From: Clostridia bacterium
Lineage (GTDB): Bacteria > Bacillota > Clostridia > Oscillospirales > CAG-272
Assembly: GCA_017625935.1 (NCBI GenBank)
Contig: JAGALA010000030.1
Location: forward strand, 1-64,000
DNA length: 64,000 nucleotides
Direction of reading: 5' to 3'
The notes beneath the pieces are model-generated. The model was not told the DNA's origin. It made no database searches and was given only the letters and a program-made list of their open reading frames with translations. Positions 1-9,750 of the stretch are shown piece after piece (positions within the stretch are counted from its first letter, which is position 1; every line of letters begins with the position of its first letter). The position numbers were made by a program, and so were the translations under genes.

Positions 1-3000
1 AGAAAGAAACAGTCAATGGACGGTAATACCGCTGCCGCTACTGTCAGCTATGCGTTTACAGAGGTTGCTGCGATTTACCCAATCACACCATCAAGTGTTA
101 TGGCTGAGCTCACCGACTCATGGAGTGCTACAGGCTTAAAGAACATTTTTGGTGAACAAGTAAAGGTTACAGAGATGCAATCTGAGGCAGGTGCTGCCGG
201 TACAGTTCACGGCTCACTCGCTGCAGGTGCGCTCACAACAACCTACACAGCATCACAGGGCTTGCTCCTTATGATCCCTAACATGTACAAGATCGCAGGT
301 GAGCTTCTTCCAAACGTAATTCACGTTTCAGCTCGTTGTGTTGCATCACACGCACTTAACATTTTCGGTGACCACTCCGACGTATATGCTTGCCGTCAAA
401 CAGGTTATGCTATGATGGCTTGCACAAACCCACAAGAGGTTATGGACCTCGGTGCAGTTGCTCACTTATCAACAATTAAGGGCAGAGTTCCTGTTCTTAA
501 CTTCTTCGACGGCTTCCGTACCTCACACGAAATCCAAAAGATTGAGGTTTGGGACTACAAGGATCTTGAGGAAATGGTTGACAAGGACGCAATCGCTGCA
601 TTCCGCGCTCGTTCAATCAACCCTGAGCACCCTGTTCTTCGTGGCTCAGCTGAAAACGGCGACATCTTCTTCCAGCACAGAGAAGCTTGTAACCAATACT
701 ACGATAGATTCCCTGCTATCGTTGAGGACTACATGAACCAAGTAAATGAAAAGATCGGCACAGACTATAAGCTCTTTAACTACTACGGCGCACCCGATGC
801 TGAAAGAGTTATCGTTGCTATGGGTTCAATCTGTGACGTTTGCGAGGAGGTTATCGATTACCTCACAGCAAAGGGTGAAAAGGTTGGTCTTGTAAAGGTT
901 CGCCTTTACCGTCCATTCGTTGCAGACAAGCTCGTTGAGGCTATTCCTGCAACTGCTAAGAAGATTGCAGTTCTTGACAGAACCAAGGAGCCCGGCTCAC
1001 TTGGTGAACCGCTTTACCTCGATGTTGTTACATCACTCGCAGTTAAGGGCGTTAACGCTAAGGTTGTTGGCGGCCGTTACGGTCTTGGTTCAAAGGATAC
1101 AACTCCTGCTTCAATTTTCGCAGTATATGAGAACTTGAATCTTGACGAGCCAAAGGCTAACTTCACAATCGGTATCGTTGACGACGTTACAGGTCTTTCA
1201 CTTCCTGAAACCACAAACGTTGACACAAGCGCTAAGGGCACAATCTCCTGCAAGTTCTGGGGTCTTGGCGGCGACGGTACAGTTGGTGCTAACAAGAACT
1301 CAATTAAGATTATCGGTGACTACACAGATAAGTTTATTCAGGCTTACTTCCAGTACGACTCAAAGAAGACAGGCGGTGTTACAATTTCACACCTTCGCTT
1401 CGGTGATTCTGTAATTAAGAGCCCATATTACATCACAAAGGCAGACTTCGTTGCTTGTCATAACCCTTCATACATGCTTAAGGGCTACAAGATTGTAAAC
1501 GACGTTAAGCCGGGCGGTACATTCTTACTCAACTGCCAATGGACAGAGGCTGAGCTTGATGCTCACTTGCCTGCAGAGGTTAAGAGATACATCGCTGAAA
1601 ACAACATTCAATTCTACATTGTAAACGCTATTGACAAGGCTATTGAAATCGGTATGGGTAAGAGAACAAACACAATTCTCCAATCCGCTTTCTTTGCACT
1701 TGCTAACATTATGCCTATCGATGAAGCAATCGAGAAGATGAAGTATATGGCTAAGAAGTCATATCTCAAGAAGGGCGAGGCTGTAGTTGAAATGAACTAC
1801 AAGGCTATCGACGCAGGTAAGGACTGCCTCGTTAAGGTTAACGTTCCTGCTTCTTGGGCAACAATCGAGGTTAAGGACGTTAAGGAAGCCGTTGAGGGCA
1901 AGCGTCCTGAGCTTGTTAAGTACGTTGAAAACGTGCTTCTCCCTGTATCAAAGATGGAGGGTGACAAGCTTCCTGTTTCTGCATTCGTTGACTACGTTGA
2001 CGGTACATTCCCACAGGGTGCTGCCGCATACGAAAAGCGCGGTGTTGCAGTTACTGTTCCTGAGTGGATTCCTGAAAACTGTATCCAATGTAACCAATGC
2101 TCATACGTATGTCCACACGCAACAATCCGTCCATTCGCTATGAACGCGAACGAGGCTGCTAACGCTCCTGCATCAACTAAGTTTGCAGCAAAGATGACAG
2201 GTAAGGGCTGTGAGGACTACAAGTTCACAATCGCTATCAGCCCACTTGACTGTATGGGTTGCGGTCTTTGTGTAAACGTTTGTCCTGTTGCTATCAAGGC
2301 TAAGGCAAACGGCACTCCTGAAAAGACACCTATCAGAATGGTTCCACAAGCAAGCCAGCTCGATCAACAATCAGCATTTGACTATGCAGTTGCAAACGTT
2401 TCTAAGAAGGAGCTTCCATTTAACGAAATTTCAGTTAAGGGTAGCCAATTCAACCAGCCGTTACTTGAGTTCTCAGGCTCATGCGCAGGCTGTGCTGAAA
2501 CATCATATGCTCGTCTTATCACTCAGCTCTTCGGTGAGAGAATGTATATCTCTAACGCAACAGGCTGTTCATCCATTTGGGGTGGCTCAGCTCCTGCAAC
2601 ACCATACACAGTAAACAAGGATAGCTTACGCGGTCCGGCTTGGGCTAACTCACTCTTTGAGGATAACGCAGAGCACGGTCTTGGTATGTACCTCGGTCAA
2701 AAGACTCTCCGTGAAAAGCTCATCCGCAAGGTTGCTGAAATGGCAGAGAGCGAAAAGGCTTCTGACGAATTTAAGGCAGCAGCAAAAGCTTACCTCGACA
2801 CAGTTGACGACGGTAAGGCAAACGAGACAGCTACAAAGGCTCTTATCGTAGAGCTTGAAAAGGCTGCAGCTGCAGGTTGTCCTGTTGCTCCAGAAGTACT
2901 CGCTGAAAAGACCTACCTCGCTAAGAAGTCCGTTTGGATCTTCGGTGGTGACGGTTGGGCTTACGATATCGGCTTCGGCGGTCTTGACCACGTTCTTGCT

Positions 3001-3579
3001 TCAGGCGAAGACGTTAACGTAATGGTATTCGACACAGAGGTTTACTCAAATACAGGTGGACAGGCTTCAAAGGCTTCTAACCTCGGTCAGGTTGCTCAGT
3101 TCGCAGCAGCAGGTAAGGCTATCGGCAAGAAGAACCTTGCTGAAATCGCAATGTCCTACGGCTACGTATATGTTGCACAAATCGCTATGGGCGCTGACCC
3201 TGCACAAACCATCAAGGCAATTGCAGAGGCAGAGGCTTATAAGGGACCGTCACTTATCATCGGTTATGCTCCATGCGAAATGCACGGACTTAAGGGTGGT
3301 ATGACAAACTGCCAAGGCGAAATGAAGAAGGCAGTTGAGGCTGGTTATTGGGATCTCTTCAGATACAACCCATCACTCAAGGCAGAGGGCAAGAATCCAT
3401 TCTCACTCGACTCCAAGGAGCCAACAGGCGACTACCGTGCATTCCTTACAAACGAAACACGTTACAGCCGTCTTGCTCAACAGTTCCCGGACAGAGCAGA
3501 GAAGCTCTTTACAGCAAGCGAAGAAGCAGCTAAGGCGAAGTACGAAAGACTTAAGAGATTCATCGAGCTCTACAAGTGA
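1..3579 (+). CDS. nifJ: Pyruvate:ferredoxin (flavodoxin) oxidoreductase, 5'-truncated
   Basis: Oxidatively decarboxylates pyruvate with CoA to acetyl-CoA and CO2, passing electrons to ferredoxin; the central fermentative enzyme of anaerobes, cytosolic. The frame is open to base 1 and five in-frame residues precede the MDGNTAA motif at 16, which in this family lies a few residues after the true start, so the start codon is just outside the window. Counting from that Met: YPITPSS near residue 21 (pyruvate/TPP domain), two ferredoxin-type clusters beginning CIQCNQC at about 689 and CMGCGLC at about 746, the proximal-cluster motif CAGCAE at about 823, and the TPP/Mg motif GDGWAYDIG near 976. About 1190 residues matches the one-chain family. 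Codon use is strongly biased (AAG for Lys, GTT for Val), as in highly expressed genes. A terminator follows directly. Confidence 0.97.
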   Translation, partial: RKKQSMDGNTAAATVSYAFTEVAAIYPITPSSVMAELTDSWSATGLKNIFGEQVKVTEMQSEAGAAGTVHGSLAAGALTTTYTASQGLLLMIPNMYKIAGELLPNVIHVSARCVASHALNIFGDHSDVYACRQTGYAMMACTNPQEVMDLGAVAHLSTIKGRVPVLNFFDGFRTSHEIQKIEVWDYKDLEEMVDKDAIAAFRARSINPEHPVLRGSAENGDIFFQHREACNQYYDRFPAIVEDYMNQVNEKIGTDYKLFNYYGAPDAERVIVAMGSICDVCEEVIDYLTAKGEKVGLVKVRLYRPFVADKLVEAIPATAKKIAVLDRTKEPGSLGEPLYLDVVTSLAVKGVNAKVVGGRYGLGSKDTTPASIFAVYENLNLDEPKANFTIGIVDDVTGLSLPETTNVDTSAKGTISCKFWGLGGDGTVGANKNSIKIIGDYTDKFIQAYFQYDSKKTGGVTISHLRFGDSVIKSPYYITKADFVACHNPSYMLKGYKIVNDVKPGGTFLLNCQWTEAELDAHLPAEVKRYIAENNIQFYIVNAIDKAIEIGMGKRTNTILQSAFFALANIMPIDEAIEKMKYMAKKSYLKKGEAVVEMNYKAIDAGKDCLVKVNVPASWATIEVKDVKEAVEGKRPELVKYVENVLLPVSKMEGDKLPVSAFVDYVDGTFPQGAAAYEKRGVAVTVPEWIPENCIQCNQCSYVCPHATIRPFAMNANEAANAPASTKFAAKMTGKGCEDYKFTIAISPLDCMGCGLCVNVCPVAIKAKANGTPEKTPIRMVPQASQLDQQSAFDYAVANVSKKELPFNEISVKGSQFNQPLLEFSGSCAGCAETSYARLITQLFGERMYISNATGCSSIWGGSAPATPYTVNKDSLRGPAWANSLFEDNAEHGLGMYLGQKTLREKLIRKVAEMAESEKASDEFKAAAKAYLDTVDDGKANETATKALIVELEKAAAAGCPVAPEVLAEKTYLAKKSVWIFGGDGWAYDIGFGGLDHVLASGEDVNVMVFDTEVYSNTGGQASKASNLGQVAQFAAAGKAIGKKNLAEIAMSYGYVYVAQIAMGADPAQTIKAIAEAEAYKGPSLIIGYAPCEMHGLKGGMTNCQGEMKKAVEAGYWDLFRYNPSLKAEGKNPFSLDSKEPTGDYRAFLTNETRYSRLAQQFPDRAEKLFTASEEAAKAKYERLKRFIELYK

Positions 3580-3602
3580 TTCTAAAATCGCAAATATAAA
3601 AC

Positions 3603-3632
3603 AAAAAGCCACGGATTTTCCGTGGCTTTTTT
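3603..3632 (+). terminator. Rho-independent terminator after nifJ
   Basis: An 11-bp stem AAAGCCACGGA with TCCGTGGCTTT, loop TTT, followed by a T run. The same sequence recurs at 4050-4077, beyond the regulator gene. It can work in both directions and may also end the minus-strand regulator gene. Confidence 0.9.
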
Positions 3633-3666
3633 GCGCCTCAATATTAAATCTCCGTATGGTAGGATA

Positions 3667-3918
3667 TTATTCTTCCTCTTTGCGGTTCTCTTGTGTGCGC
3701 ATCTCAAACATTTCGCTTGGTAAAATTCCAAACTCCTTGTTGATTAAAATTATAACATTCGTCTTTAACCTTGGTGGCATAATGCCGTTTTCTAAGGATA
3801 CCAAGGTCTTGGTGCTGATTTTGAGCATTTGAGCCATTTTTCTTTTTGATAGCTTCTTTTCAAGTCGTAATGCTTTAATGTTTTTGCAAAAAATTGCAAT
3901 TTCAACTTCGTTTTTCAT
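3667..3918 (-). CDS. Small XRE-family HTH transcriptional regulator
   Basis: An 83-aa single-domain DNA-binding protein. Residues about 10-65 form a Cro/C1-type helix-turn-helix: IKALRLEKKLSKRKMAQMLK, then an S-x-x-T-x-x-S-L-E-N-G recognition segment. The tail is charged (RTQENRKEEE). There is no ligand or peptidase domain, so the signal and targets cannot be told. The ATG is preceded by AAAGGA, and upstream lies an extended -10 (TGCTATAAT on the minus strand, 3949-3957) without a good -35. The gene stands alone between two identical terminators. It is probably a local or autoregulatory repressor; that is inference. Confidence 0.85.
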   Translation of the reverse strand: MKNEVEIAIFCKNIKALRLEKKLSKRKMAQMLKISTKTLVSLENGIMPPRLKTNVIILINKEFGILPSEMFEMRTQENRKEEE

Positions 3919-3948
3919 ATTGCAGTCCTTTCATTTTAATACAGCTTG

Positions 3949-3957
3949 ATTATAGCA
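3949..3957 (-). promoter_or_regulatory. Extended -10 promoter of the XRE gene
   Basis: On the minus strand TGC precedes TATAAT, about 30 bp upstream of the start codon. No convincing -35 hexamer is seen 16-18 bp upstream, so this rests on the extended -10 alone. Confidence 0.5.
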
Positions 3958-4049
3958 CGAATAATTTAGAATATTGGATTTTAACCTGAATCAGATTATA
4001 ATTTTTATAAATTGGGCGAAACTGACAAAAAGACCGCTATAAATAAATC

Positions 4050-4077
4050 AAAAGCCACGGATTTTCCGTGGCTTTTT
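4050..4077. terminator. Second copy of the nifJ-type terminator
   Basis: Stem AAAGCCACGGA with TCCGTGGCTTT and loop TTT, identical to the hairpin at 3603-3632, with a T run on the plus strand and an A run on the other side. No gene reads into it from either side at close range, which makes its presence odd. Confidence 0.75.
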
Positions 4078-4325
4078 TATATGCCTTCCCTAGCAGGGAA
4101 GGTGTCACGGAGTGACGGATGAGTAGTTCATTACATGAATTATCTGATTGTTTGTTAAAACACAGGGGCGAGCGCCTTGTAATAATTGGTACGTACCGAT
4201 AGCAGGACGTCGAGGCGCCGTCACCTATGAATAAATCAACGCGTAGCGTTAAAATAAGATTGACCAAATGATGCGAAACAACGCCATTCCACATATTGCA
4301 TTCATAATTTTTAATAAAGTTCACA
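4078..4325. repeat. Intergenic palindromic repeat cluster
   Basis: Gene-free stretch. First comes a two-hairpin unit at 4084-4123 (CCTTCCC with GGGAAGG, then GTCAC with GTGAC, then GGATGAG), related to 57708-57757. Then come the perfect palindrome GGTACGTACC at 4188-4197 and the hairpin AACGC-gta-GCGTT at 4238-4250. A 95-codon frame on the minus strand crosses the terminator and these palindromes and is not credible as a gene. The rest of the gap up to 4458 is AT-rich and holds the promoter region of the next gene. Confidence 0.6.
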
Positions 4326-4342
4326 AAAATTTAATAAAATAG

Positions 4343-4431
4343 TGCTATACTTATTGATAGTTTATATTAAGTTTATATTATTTAATATAATATTAAAGGA
4401 AATAGGCGCGCGTGCGCGATGATACTATAAT
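4343..4431 (+). promoter_or_regulatory. Probable promoter and leader region of the activase gene
   Basis: Three -10-like boxes are present: TGCTATACT (4343-4351, extended), TATAAT at 4386-4391 and TATAAT at 4426-4431. None has a convincing -35 at 17 bp. A GCGC-rich hairpin at 4406-4417 lies about 8 nt after the start that the 4386 box would give. Which box is used cannot be decided by eye. Confidence 0.4.
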
Positions 4432-4458
4432 GAAAAAAGCTTGAAAGGGGGTAAGGAA

Positions 4459-7400
4459 ATGAAGATATACCGTGTTGGCATTGATATCGGCTCAACAACC
4501 GTTAAGGTTGCGGCGATAAACGACGGGGGAGAAATCGTATTCGGAAAATACGAAAGACACCTATCTCATACACAGGATAAGCTGTTTTCACTTCTTTGCG
4601 ACCTGAAGGCTGCGCTTGGTGAATGTGAAATCAAAGCGAAAATCACAGGCTCGGGTGCCATAAACTTAGGCAAGGCGCTTGGCATTGGCTTTGTGCAGGA
4701 GGTTAGCGCAGTTGCCGAGGCACTCAAGCATTTAGCGCCCGAGACCGACGTCGCAATAGAGCTTGGCGGCGAGGATGCCAAGATTATATATTTTGAGGGT
4801 GATAACGTCGAGGAGCGAATGAACGGTATTTGTGCAGGCGGCACAGGCTCGTTTATTGACCAAATGGCAGCGCTTTTGCAAACGGATGCCACGGGACTTA
4901 ACGAGGAAGCAAAGAAATACGAGCGCATTTACCCAATTGCCGCACGTTGCGGAGTCTTTGCAAAGACGGATATTCAGCCACTTATTAACGAGGGTGCATC
5001 AAAGCCCGACCTTGCCGCTTCCATTTTCCAAGCGGTTGTAAATCAAACCGTATCGGGTCTTGCGTGCGGTAAGCCGATTCGCGGCACGGTTGCATTTCTT
5101 GGCGGCCCACTCCACTTTTTGACGGAATTAAAGGCAGCGTTTGTCAGAACCTTAAAGCTCACGCCCGAAACAACCGTTGACCCCGAAAGCTCACACCTTT
5201 TCGCCGCTTACGGCTCAGCACTTGAAGCATACGATAGTGAGGCGGTTTCGCTAAGCGCACTTATCGAAAGCCTTAACCAAGGCGTAAAAATGAAATTTGA
5301 ATTAAAGCGCCTCGAGCCTTTATTTAAGGATGAGGATGAGTATCGCGCTTTCACGGACAGACACGCAGGCGCACGCGTTGCGCGTGGTGATATAAAAACG
5401 TACTCAGGCAATGCGTATCTTGGCATTGACGCAGGCTCAACAACAACCAAGCTTGCCTTAATTGGCGAAGACGGCGAGCTGCTTTATTCATTCTATGAAA
5501 GTAATCAAGGCTCACCGATTGATGCCGCAAAGCGCGCAATGGGCGAGCTTTCAGGTCTTATAAACGAAAACACAAAAATCGCCTACGCCTGCTCAACGGG
5601 CTACGGCGAAAAGCTGCTAAAATCCGCATTTAATCTTGATATGGGCGAGGTTGAAACGATTGCCCACTGTACCGCCGCATCCTTCTTCGATCCCGAGGTT
5701 GACTGCGTGCTTGATATCGGCGGACAGGATATGAAATGCATTAAGCTCAAAAACGGCTCCGTTGACAATATTCTCTTAAATGAGGCTTGCTCCTCGGGCT
5801 GTGGCTCGTTTATCGAGTCGTTTGCAAATTCCCTCGGCTTCAGTGCATGTGATTTTGCAAGAGAAGCCATTTTTGCACAAAATCCAATAGACCTCGGCAC
5901 ACGCTGTACGGTCTTTATGAACTCAAACGTAAAGCAGGCACAAAAGGAAGGCGCGACCGTGCCCGATATTTCCTCAGGGCTTGCTTATTCCGTTATCAAA
6001 AACGCACTATTTAAGGTTATAAAGCTGAATACCGCGGACGACCTTGGACACCACGTTGTTGTGCAGGGCGGCACGTTTTATAACCACGCAGTGCTTCGTG
6101 CGCTTGAAAAAATTGCAGGCGTTAACGTAACCTGCCCCGATATTTCGGGTATAATGGGCGCATTTGGCGCTGCACTTATCGCACGCGAAAATGCAAGCGG
6201 AAAGGGAAGCGGGATTCTTTCCTTTGAGGAAATCGAAAGATTGACCTATACCGCCAAAAACGTGCGCTGTAAGGGTTGTTCAAACCAATGCATTTTAACC
6301 GTCAATACATTTGACGGCGGCAGAAAATACATAACGGGCAACCGTTGTGAAAGGGGCGCACAGGATGAAAAATCAACCGTGCGAGGAGAAAGCGTTGCGG
6401 AGTATAAATTACATAGAATCTTTGATTACGCACCGCTCTCGCCAAACGAAGCACCGCGTGGCGTTATCGGAATTCCGCGTGCATTAAATATCTATGAGAA
6501 CTACCCATTCTGGGCAACGTTTTTTAGGGAGCTTGGCTTTAGCGTTATGCTCTCGCCAAAATCAACAAAGCAAATTTACGAAATGGGAATGGAAACAATC
6601 CCGTCCGAGTCGGAGTGCTATCCTGCAAAGATGACGCACGGACATATAAAGTGGCTTATCGAAAACGGCGCAAAAACAATCTTCTACCCCTGTATTCTTT
6701 ATGAAAACCAGGAGTCACCAAGCGCGCAAAACCACTACAACTGTCCTATTGTTGTGTCAAACTCCGAGAATATAAAGAATAATTTTGAGGAAATAATAGA
6801 CGGAAAAATTAATTATCTTCGTCCGTTTATTGCATTTACAAATGAAAAAACGGTAGCTGACCGCTTGGTGAATTTCTTCGGTGAACGCTTTGGCGTCCCG
6901 GGCATCCCTGCACGTGAGGTTAGGCGCGCCGTTTCGCTTGCTTGGGCAGAGCAGAAAAAAGCCAAGGCGGATATTAAGGCGGAGGGCAAGCGCGTGCTTG
7001 ACGAGCTTGAAAAGAACGGCGGCCGCGGCATTGTGCTTGCAGGCAGACCTTATCACCTCGACCCCGAAATTAACCACGGCATTCCCGAGCTTATAGCCTC
7101 GTACGGCTTTGCGGTTCTTACCGAGGACTCACTGCCCGAGGTATATGACGAGATAAAGAAGCTACGTGTAAATGACCAATGGGTTTACCACACACGCCTA
7201 TACAACGCGGCGGCGTACGTGCGCTCACGTGAGCATCTTGAACTAATTCAGCTAAACTCCTTCGGCTGCGGCATTGATGCCGTTACAACCGACCAGGTGT
7301 CTGAAATTCTTGACGGCAGCGGCAAGCTCTATACCTCGCTTAAAATCGACGAGGTGAACAATCTTGGTGCTATAAGAATCCGCGTGCGTAGCTTAATATC

Positions 7401-8745
7401 CGCTATGAATATGCGCGCAAAGAAGGGTATCCATCCACACCCCACGGAAATTAACTACAAGCGTGCAGAGTACACCAAGGAGATGTTTGATAAAAGCTAT
7501 ACAATCTTAGCGCCTCAAATGTCTCCGATACACTTCAGCCTGCTTGAGCCGCTTTTCAGAAAATACAACTACAATTTTGTTGTCCTCTCCAACACCACTA
7601 AGGACGCAATTGACACAGGACTTAAGTACGTAAACAACGATGCGTGCTTCCCGTCAATTTCAATGGTCGGACAGATAATGCACGCCGTTTTGTCGGGCGA
7701 GTACGACACGGACAGGCTTGCAATAATTATGACACAAACGGGCGGCTGCTGCCGTGCAAGCAACTACGTCAGCTTCATTCGCCGTGCGCTTGATAGGGTA
7801 AATCTCAGCCACATCCCCGTCATTTCCGTTAATTTAACGGGCATTGAGAAAAATCCGGGCTTCAAAATTCCAACCGCCGCACTTGCAGGCGCTGTTAAGG
7901 TGATGGTCTTTGGCGATTTGCTTATGCGTTGCCTATACCGCACGCGCCCGTACGAGAGGGAAAAGGACTCAGCAAACGCGCTTTACGAAAAGTGGAATAA
8001 AATCTGCATTGATAACATAACAGGTAAAAAAGGACATATGTCCTATCACAAAATATGCGAAAAAATTGTCGAGGAGTTTGACAATTTACCGCTTATAGAG
8101 GGTCTTACTAAGCCGCGCGTTGGTATTGTCGGTGAGATACTTGTAAAGTATATGCCGCTTGCAAACAACCATCTCGTCGAGGTGCTTGAGAGCGAGGGCG
8201 CTGAGGCGGTTGTGCCCGATATGCTTGACTTTTTTGCATATTGCGTGTATAATTCAGAGTATAAGCACAAATATCTCGGCTTTGGCAAAAAGAGCAAGCT
8301 CATTTCCAAAATCGGTGTTAATTTCATCGAGCTGATTCGCTCACCCGCAAAAGCGGCGCTCAAAAAGAGCAAGCGCTTCGGTGAGCCTGTGCGCGTTGAC
8401 AAAATAGCAAATAAATCAAAGCCGTTTTTGTCGATAGGCAATCAATACGGTGAGGGCTGGTTCTTAGCGGGCGAGATGATTGAGCTTATCGAGATGGGCG
8501 TTACAAACGTTATTTGTATTCAGCCGTTTGGCTGCTTGCCGAACCACGTTGTCGGCAAGGGCGTAATAAAAAGAGTGCGTACGTCTTATCCCGAATCAAA
8601 CATCGTTGCAGTTGACTACGACCCCGGTGCGTCCGAGGTTAATCAGCTGAACAGAATTAAGCTTATGCTATCGGTAGCAAAGAAAAAAACAGAGAAAGGA
8701 AGCTTGGCACAAAATAACGTGCCAAAGGATATCTATGAAAAATAA
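4459..8745 (+). CDS. 2-hydroxyacyl-CoA dehydratase activase fusion protein (double ATPase, DUF2229/HgdB-like)
   Basis: A 1428-aa cytosolic protein of the HgdC/BcrAD/BadFG type. Two ASKHA ATPase domains are seen: GIDIGSTTVK near residue 7 with GGEDAK, CAGGTGSF and RCGVFAKTD; and GIDAGSTTTK near 321 with GGQDMK, CSSGCGSF and RCTVFMNSN. Both keep the cysteines that in activases hold the bridging [4Fe-4S] cluster. From about 640 comes the activase-related region (GIPRALNIYENYPFW, ESECYP), then a dehydratase-subunit-like C-terminal half with further conserved cysteines (NDACFPS, GGCCRAS). In the family ATP hydrolysis drives electron injection into a dehydratase; the substrate here is unknown. Start chosen at the ATG with AAAGGGGG seven bases upstream rather than an in-frame TTG at 4441. 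The stop overlaps the next gene by 11 bp. Confidence 0.9.
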   Translation: MKIYRVGIDIGSTTVKVAAINDGGEIVFGKYERHLSHTQDKLFSLLCDLKAALGECEIKAKITGSGAINLGKALGIGFVQEVSAVAEALKHLAPETDVAIELGGEDAKIIYFEGDNVEERMNGICAGGTGSFIDQMAALLQTDATGLNEEAKKYERIYPIAARCGVFAKTDIQPLINEGASKPDLAASIFQAVVNQTVSGLACGKPIRGTVAFLGGPLHFLTELKAAFVRTLKLTPETTVDPESSHLFAAYGSALEAYDSEAVSLSALIESLNQGVKMKFELKRLEPLFKDEDEYRAFTDRHAGARVARGDIKTYSGNAYLGIDAGSTTTKLALIGEDGELLYSFYESNQGSPIDAAKRAMGELSGLINENTKIAYACSTGYGEKLLKSAFNLDMGEVETIAHCTAASFFDPEVDCVLDIGGQDMKCIKLKNGSVDNILLNEACSSGCGSFIESFANSLGFSACDFAREAIFAQNPIDLGTRCTVFMNSNVKQAQKEGATVPDISSGLAYSVIKNALFKVIKLNTADDLGHHVVVQGGTFYNHAVLRALEKIAGVNVTCPDISGIMGAFGAALIARENASGKGSGILSFEEIERLTYTAKNVRCKGCSNQCILTVNTFDGGRKYITGNRCERGAQDEKSTVRGESVAEYKLHRIFDYAPLSPNEAPRGVIGIPRALNIYENYPFWATFFRELGFSVMLSPKSTKQIYEMGMETIPSESECYPAKMTHGHIKWLIENGAKTIFYPCILYENQESPSAQNHYNCPIVVSNSENIKNNFEEIIDGKINYLRPFIAFTNEKTVADRLVNFFGERFGVPGIPAREVRRAVSLAWAEQKKAKADIKAEGKRVLDELEKNGGRGIVLAGRPYHLDPEINHGIPELIASYGFAVLTEDSLPEVYDEIKKLRVNDQWVYHTRLYNAAAYVRSREHLELIQLNSFGCGIDAVTTDQVSEILDGSGKLYTSLKIDEVNNLGAIRIRVRSLISAMNMRAKKGIHPHPTEINYKRAEYTKEMFDKSYTILAPQMSPIHFSLLEPLFRKYNYNFVVLSNTTKDAIDTGLKYVNNDACFPSISMVGQIMHAVLSGEYDTDRLAIIMTQTGGCCRASNYVSFIRRALDRVNLSHIPVISVNLTGIEKNPGFKIPTAALAGAVKVMVFGDLLMRCLYRTRPYEREKDSANALYEKWNKICIDNITGKKGHMSYHKICEKIVEEFDNLPLIEGLTKPRVGIVGEILVKYMPLANNHLVEVLESEGAEAVVPDMLDFFAYCVYNSEYKHKYLGFGKKSKLISKIGVNFIELIRSPAKAALKKSKRFGEPVRVDKIANKSKPFLSIGNQYGEGWFLAGEMIELIEMGVTNVICIQPFGCLPNHVVGKGVIKRVRTSYPESNIVAVDYDPGASEVNQLNRIKLMLSVAKKKTEKGSLAQNNVPKDIYEK

Positions 8746-9745
8746 GGTATTAAGAATTACACTAATTACAGTTGTTGCACTTATGCTTCTTGTGATTTGC
8801 TTGCTTGCAGGAGTAAAGCTCGGCGAAAGAATCCTTTTTGCAAAGTTTTATTTCAACGCATCAACGGAATTTAAAACACCCGGCGTTTCCGACGGATTTA
8901 TTCAGCAGGGCTTTGACTTCGTAGAGGAGGAAAATGTTTATTTAACCTCAGGCTATATGAAGGACGGCTCATCCTCACGCGTTTACATCACCTCAAAGGA
9001 CGGAAAAACTCTCGGCTTTACAAAGCTTAGAAACCAAACAGGCGGCAGAAACGATACACACGCGGGCGGTATTGCTCATTACGGAGAGTTCGTTTACGTT
9101 TGTAACGGAAGCGGCTCAAACGGCATTGAGGTTTTCCGCTTAAGCGACATTTTGTCAAAGAACGAGGCACGCTGCATTGGTACAATCGACCTTGGCATTG
9201 CCCCTGCATTCGTTTACGTTGATAAAGCAACCAACACCCTTTATTCGGGTAACTTCCATAAGGACGAGTCAGTTTATCTCTCCCCCGAGGAATATAAGAT
9301 GACAACTCCCTCAGGTGACAGTAACACCGCGCTTATCGGCGCATACGACCTTGACCCGAACGCAAAAGCAACCTTCGGCGTAAAGGACGAAAATGCAGAG
9401 AGAGTATATTCAATTCCTTCAAAGGTACAGGGTATGCTCATAACTCCCGATAACAAGCTCGTGCTTACAACATCTTGGGGCGTTTCAAAATCACACCTTC
9501 TCATTTACGATTTTGCAGAAATTAACGAAAGCACAGACAAGACAACACGTGCGCTTGGCTACACAACACCGCTTTATTTCGTTGACTCCGCAAATCTTGT
9601 AAAGGACGTAAAGGCACCGCCAATGGCAGAGGAAGTGGTTTATATGGACGGCAAGATTTATATCATGAACGAGTCCGCCTCATCTAAATACATCTTCGGT
9701 AAGTTTACAAGCGGTAATTATGTAAACGCATATATTTACGAATAA
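8735..9745 (+). CDS. Membrane-anchored extracytoplasmic protein, propeller-like
   Basis: A 336-aa protein with an uncleaved-looking N-terminal membrane segment (residues about 7-27, LITVVALMLLVICLLAG) and a large outside domain. The domain has repeated beta-strand segments of the form VYxxxx-DGK, HAGGIAHYGEFVYVCNG, LYSGNFHKDES, MLITPDNKLVLTTSWG and EEVVYMDGKIYIMNES, suggesting a six- or seven-bladed beta-propeller sensor or binding domain. That reading is by pattern only and I do not recognise the family. The start lies inside the 3' end of the activase gene, so the two are co-transcribed and probably translationally coupled. A functional link to the cytosolic activase is not obvious. Confidence 0.75.
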   Translation: MKNKVLRITLITVVALMLLVICLLAGVKLGERILFAKFYFNASTEFKTPGVSDGFIQQGFDFVEEENVYLTSGYMKDGSSSRVYITSKDGKTLGFTKLRNQTGGRNDTHAGGIAHYGEFVYVCNGSGSNGIEVFRLSDILSKNEARCIGTIDLGIAPAFVYVDKATNTLYSGNFHKDESVYLSPEEYKMTTPSGDSNTALIGAYDLDPNAKATFGVKDENAERVYSIPSKVQGMLITPDNKLVLTTSWGVSKSHLLIYDFAEINESTDKTTRALGYTTPLYFVDSANLVKDVKAPPMAEEVVYMDGKIYIMNESASSKYIFGKFTSGNYVNAYIYE

Positions 9746-9750
9746 CGATT

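Noticed and set aside
4037-4324. A 95-codon frame on the minus strand
   Set aside because: It runs through a terminator and several palindromic repeats, has no ribosome site and resembles no protein family.
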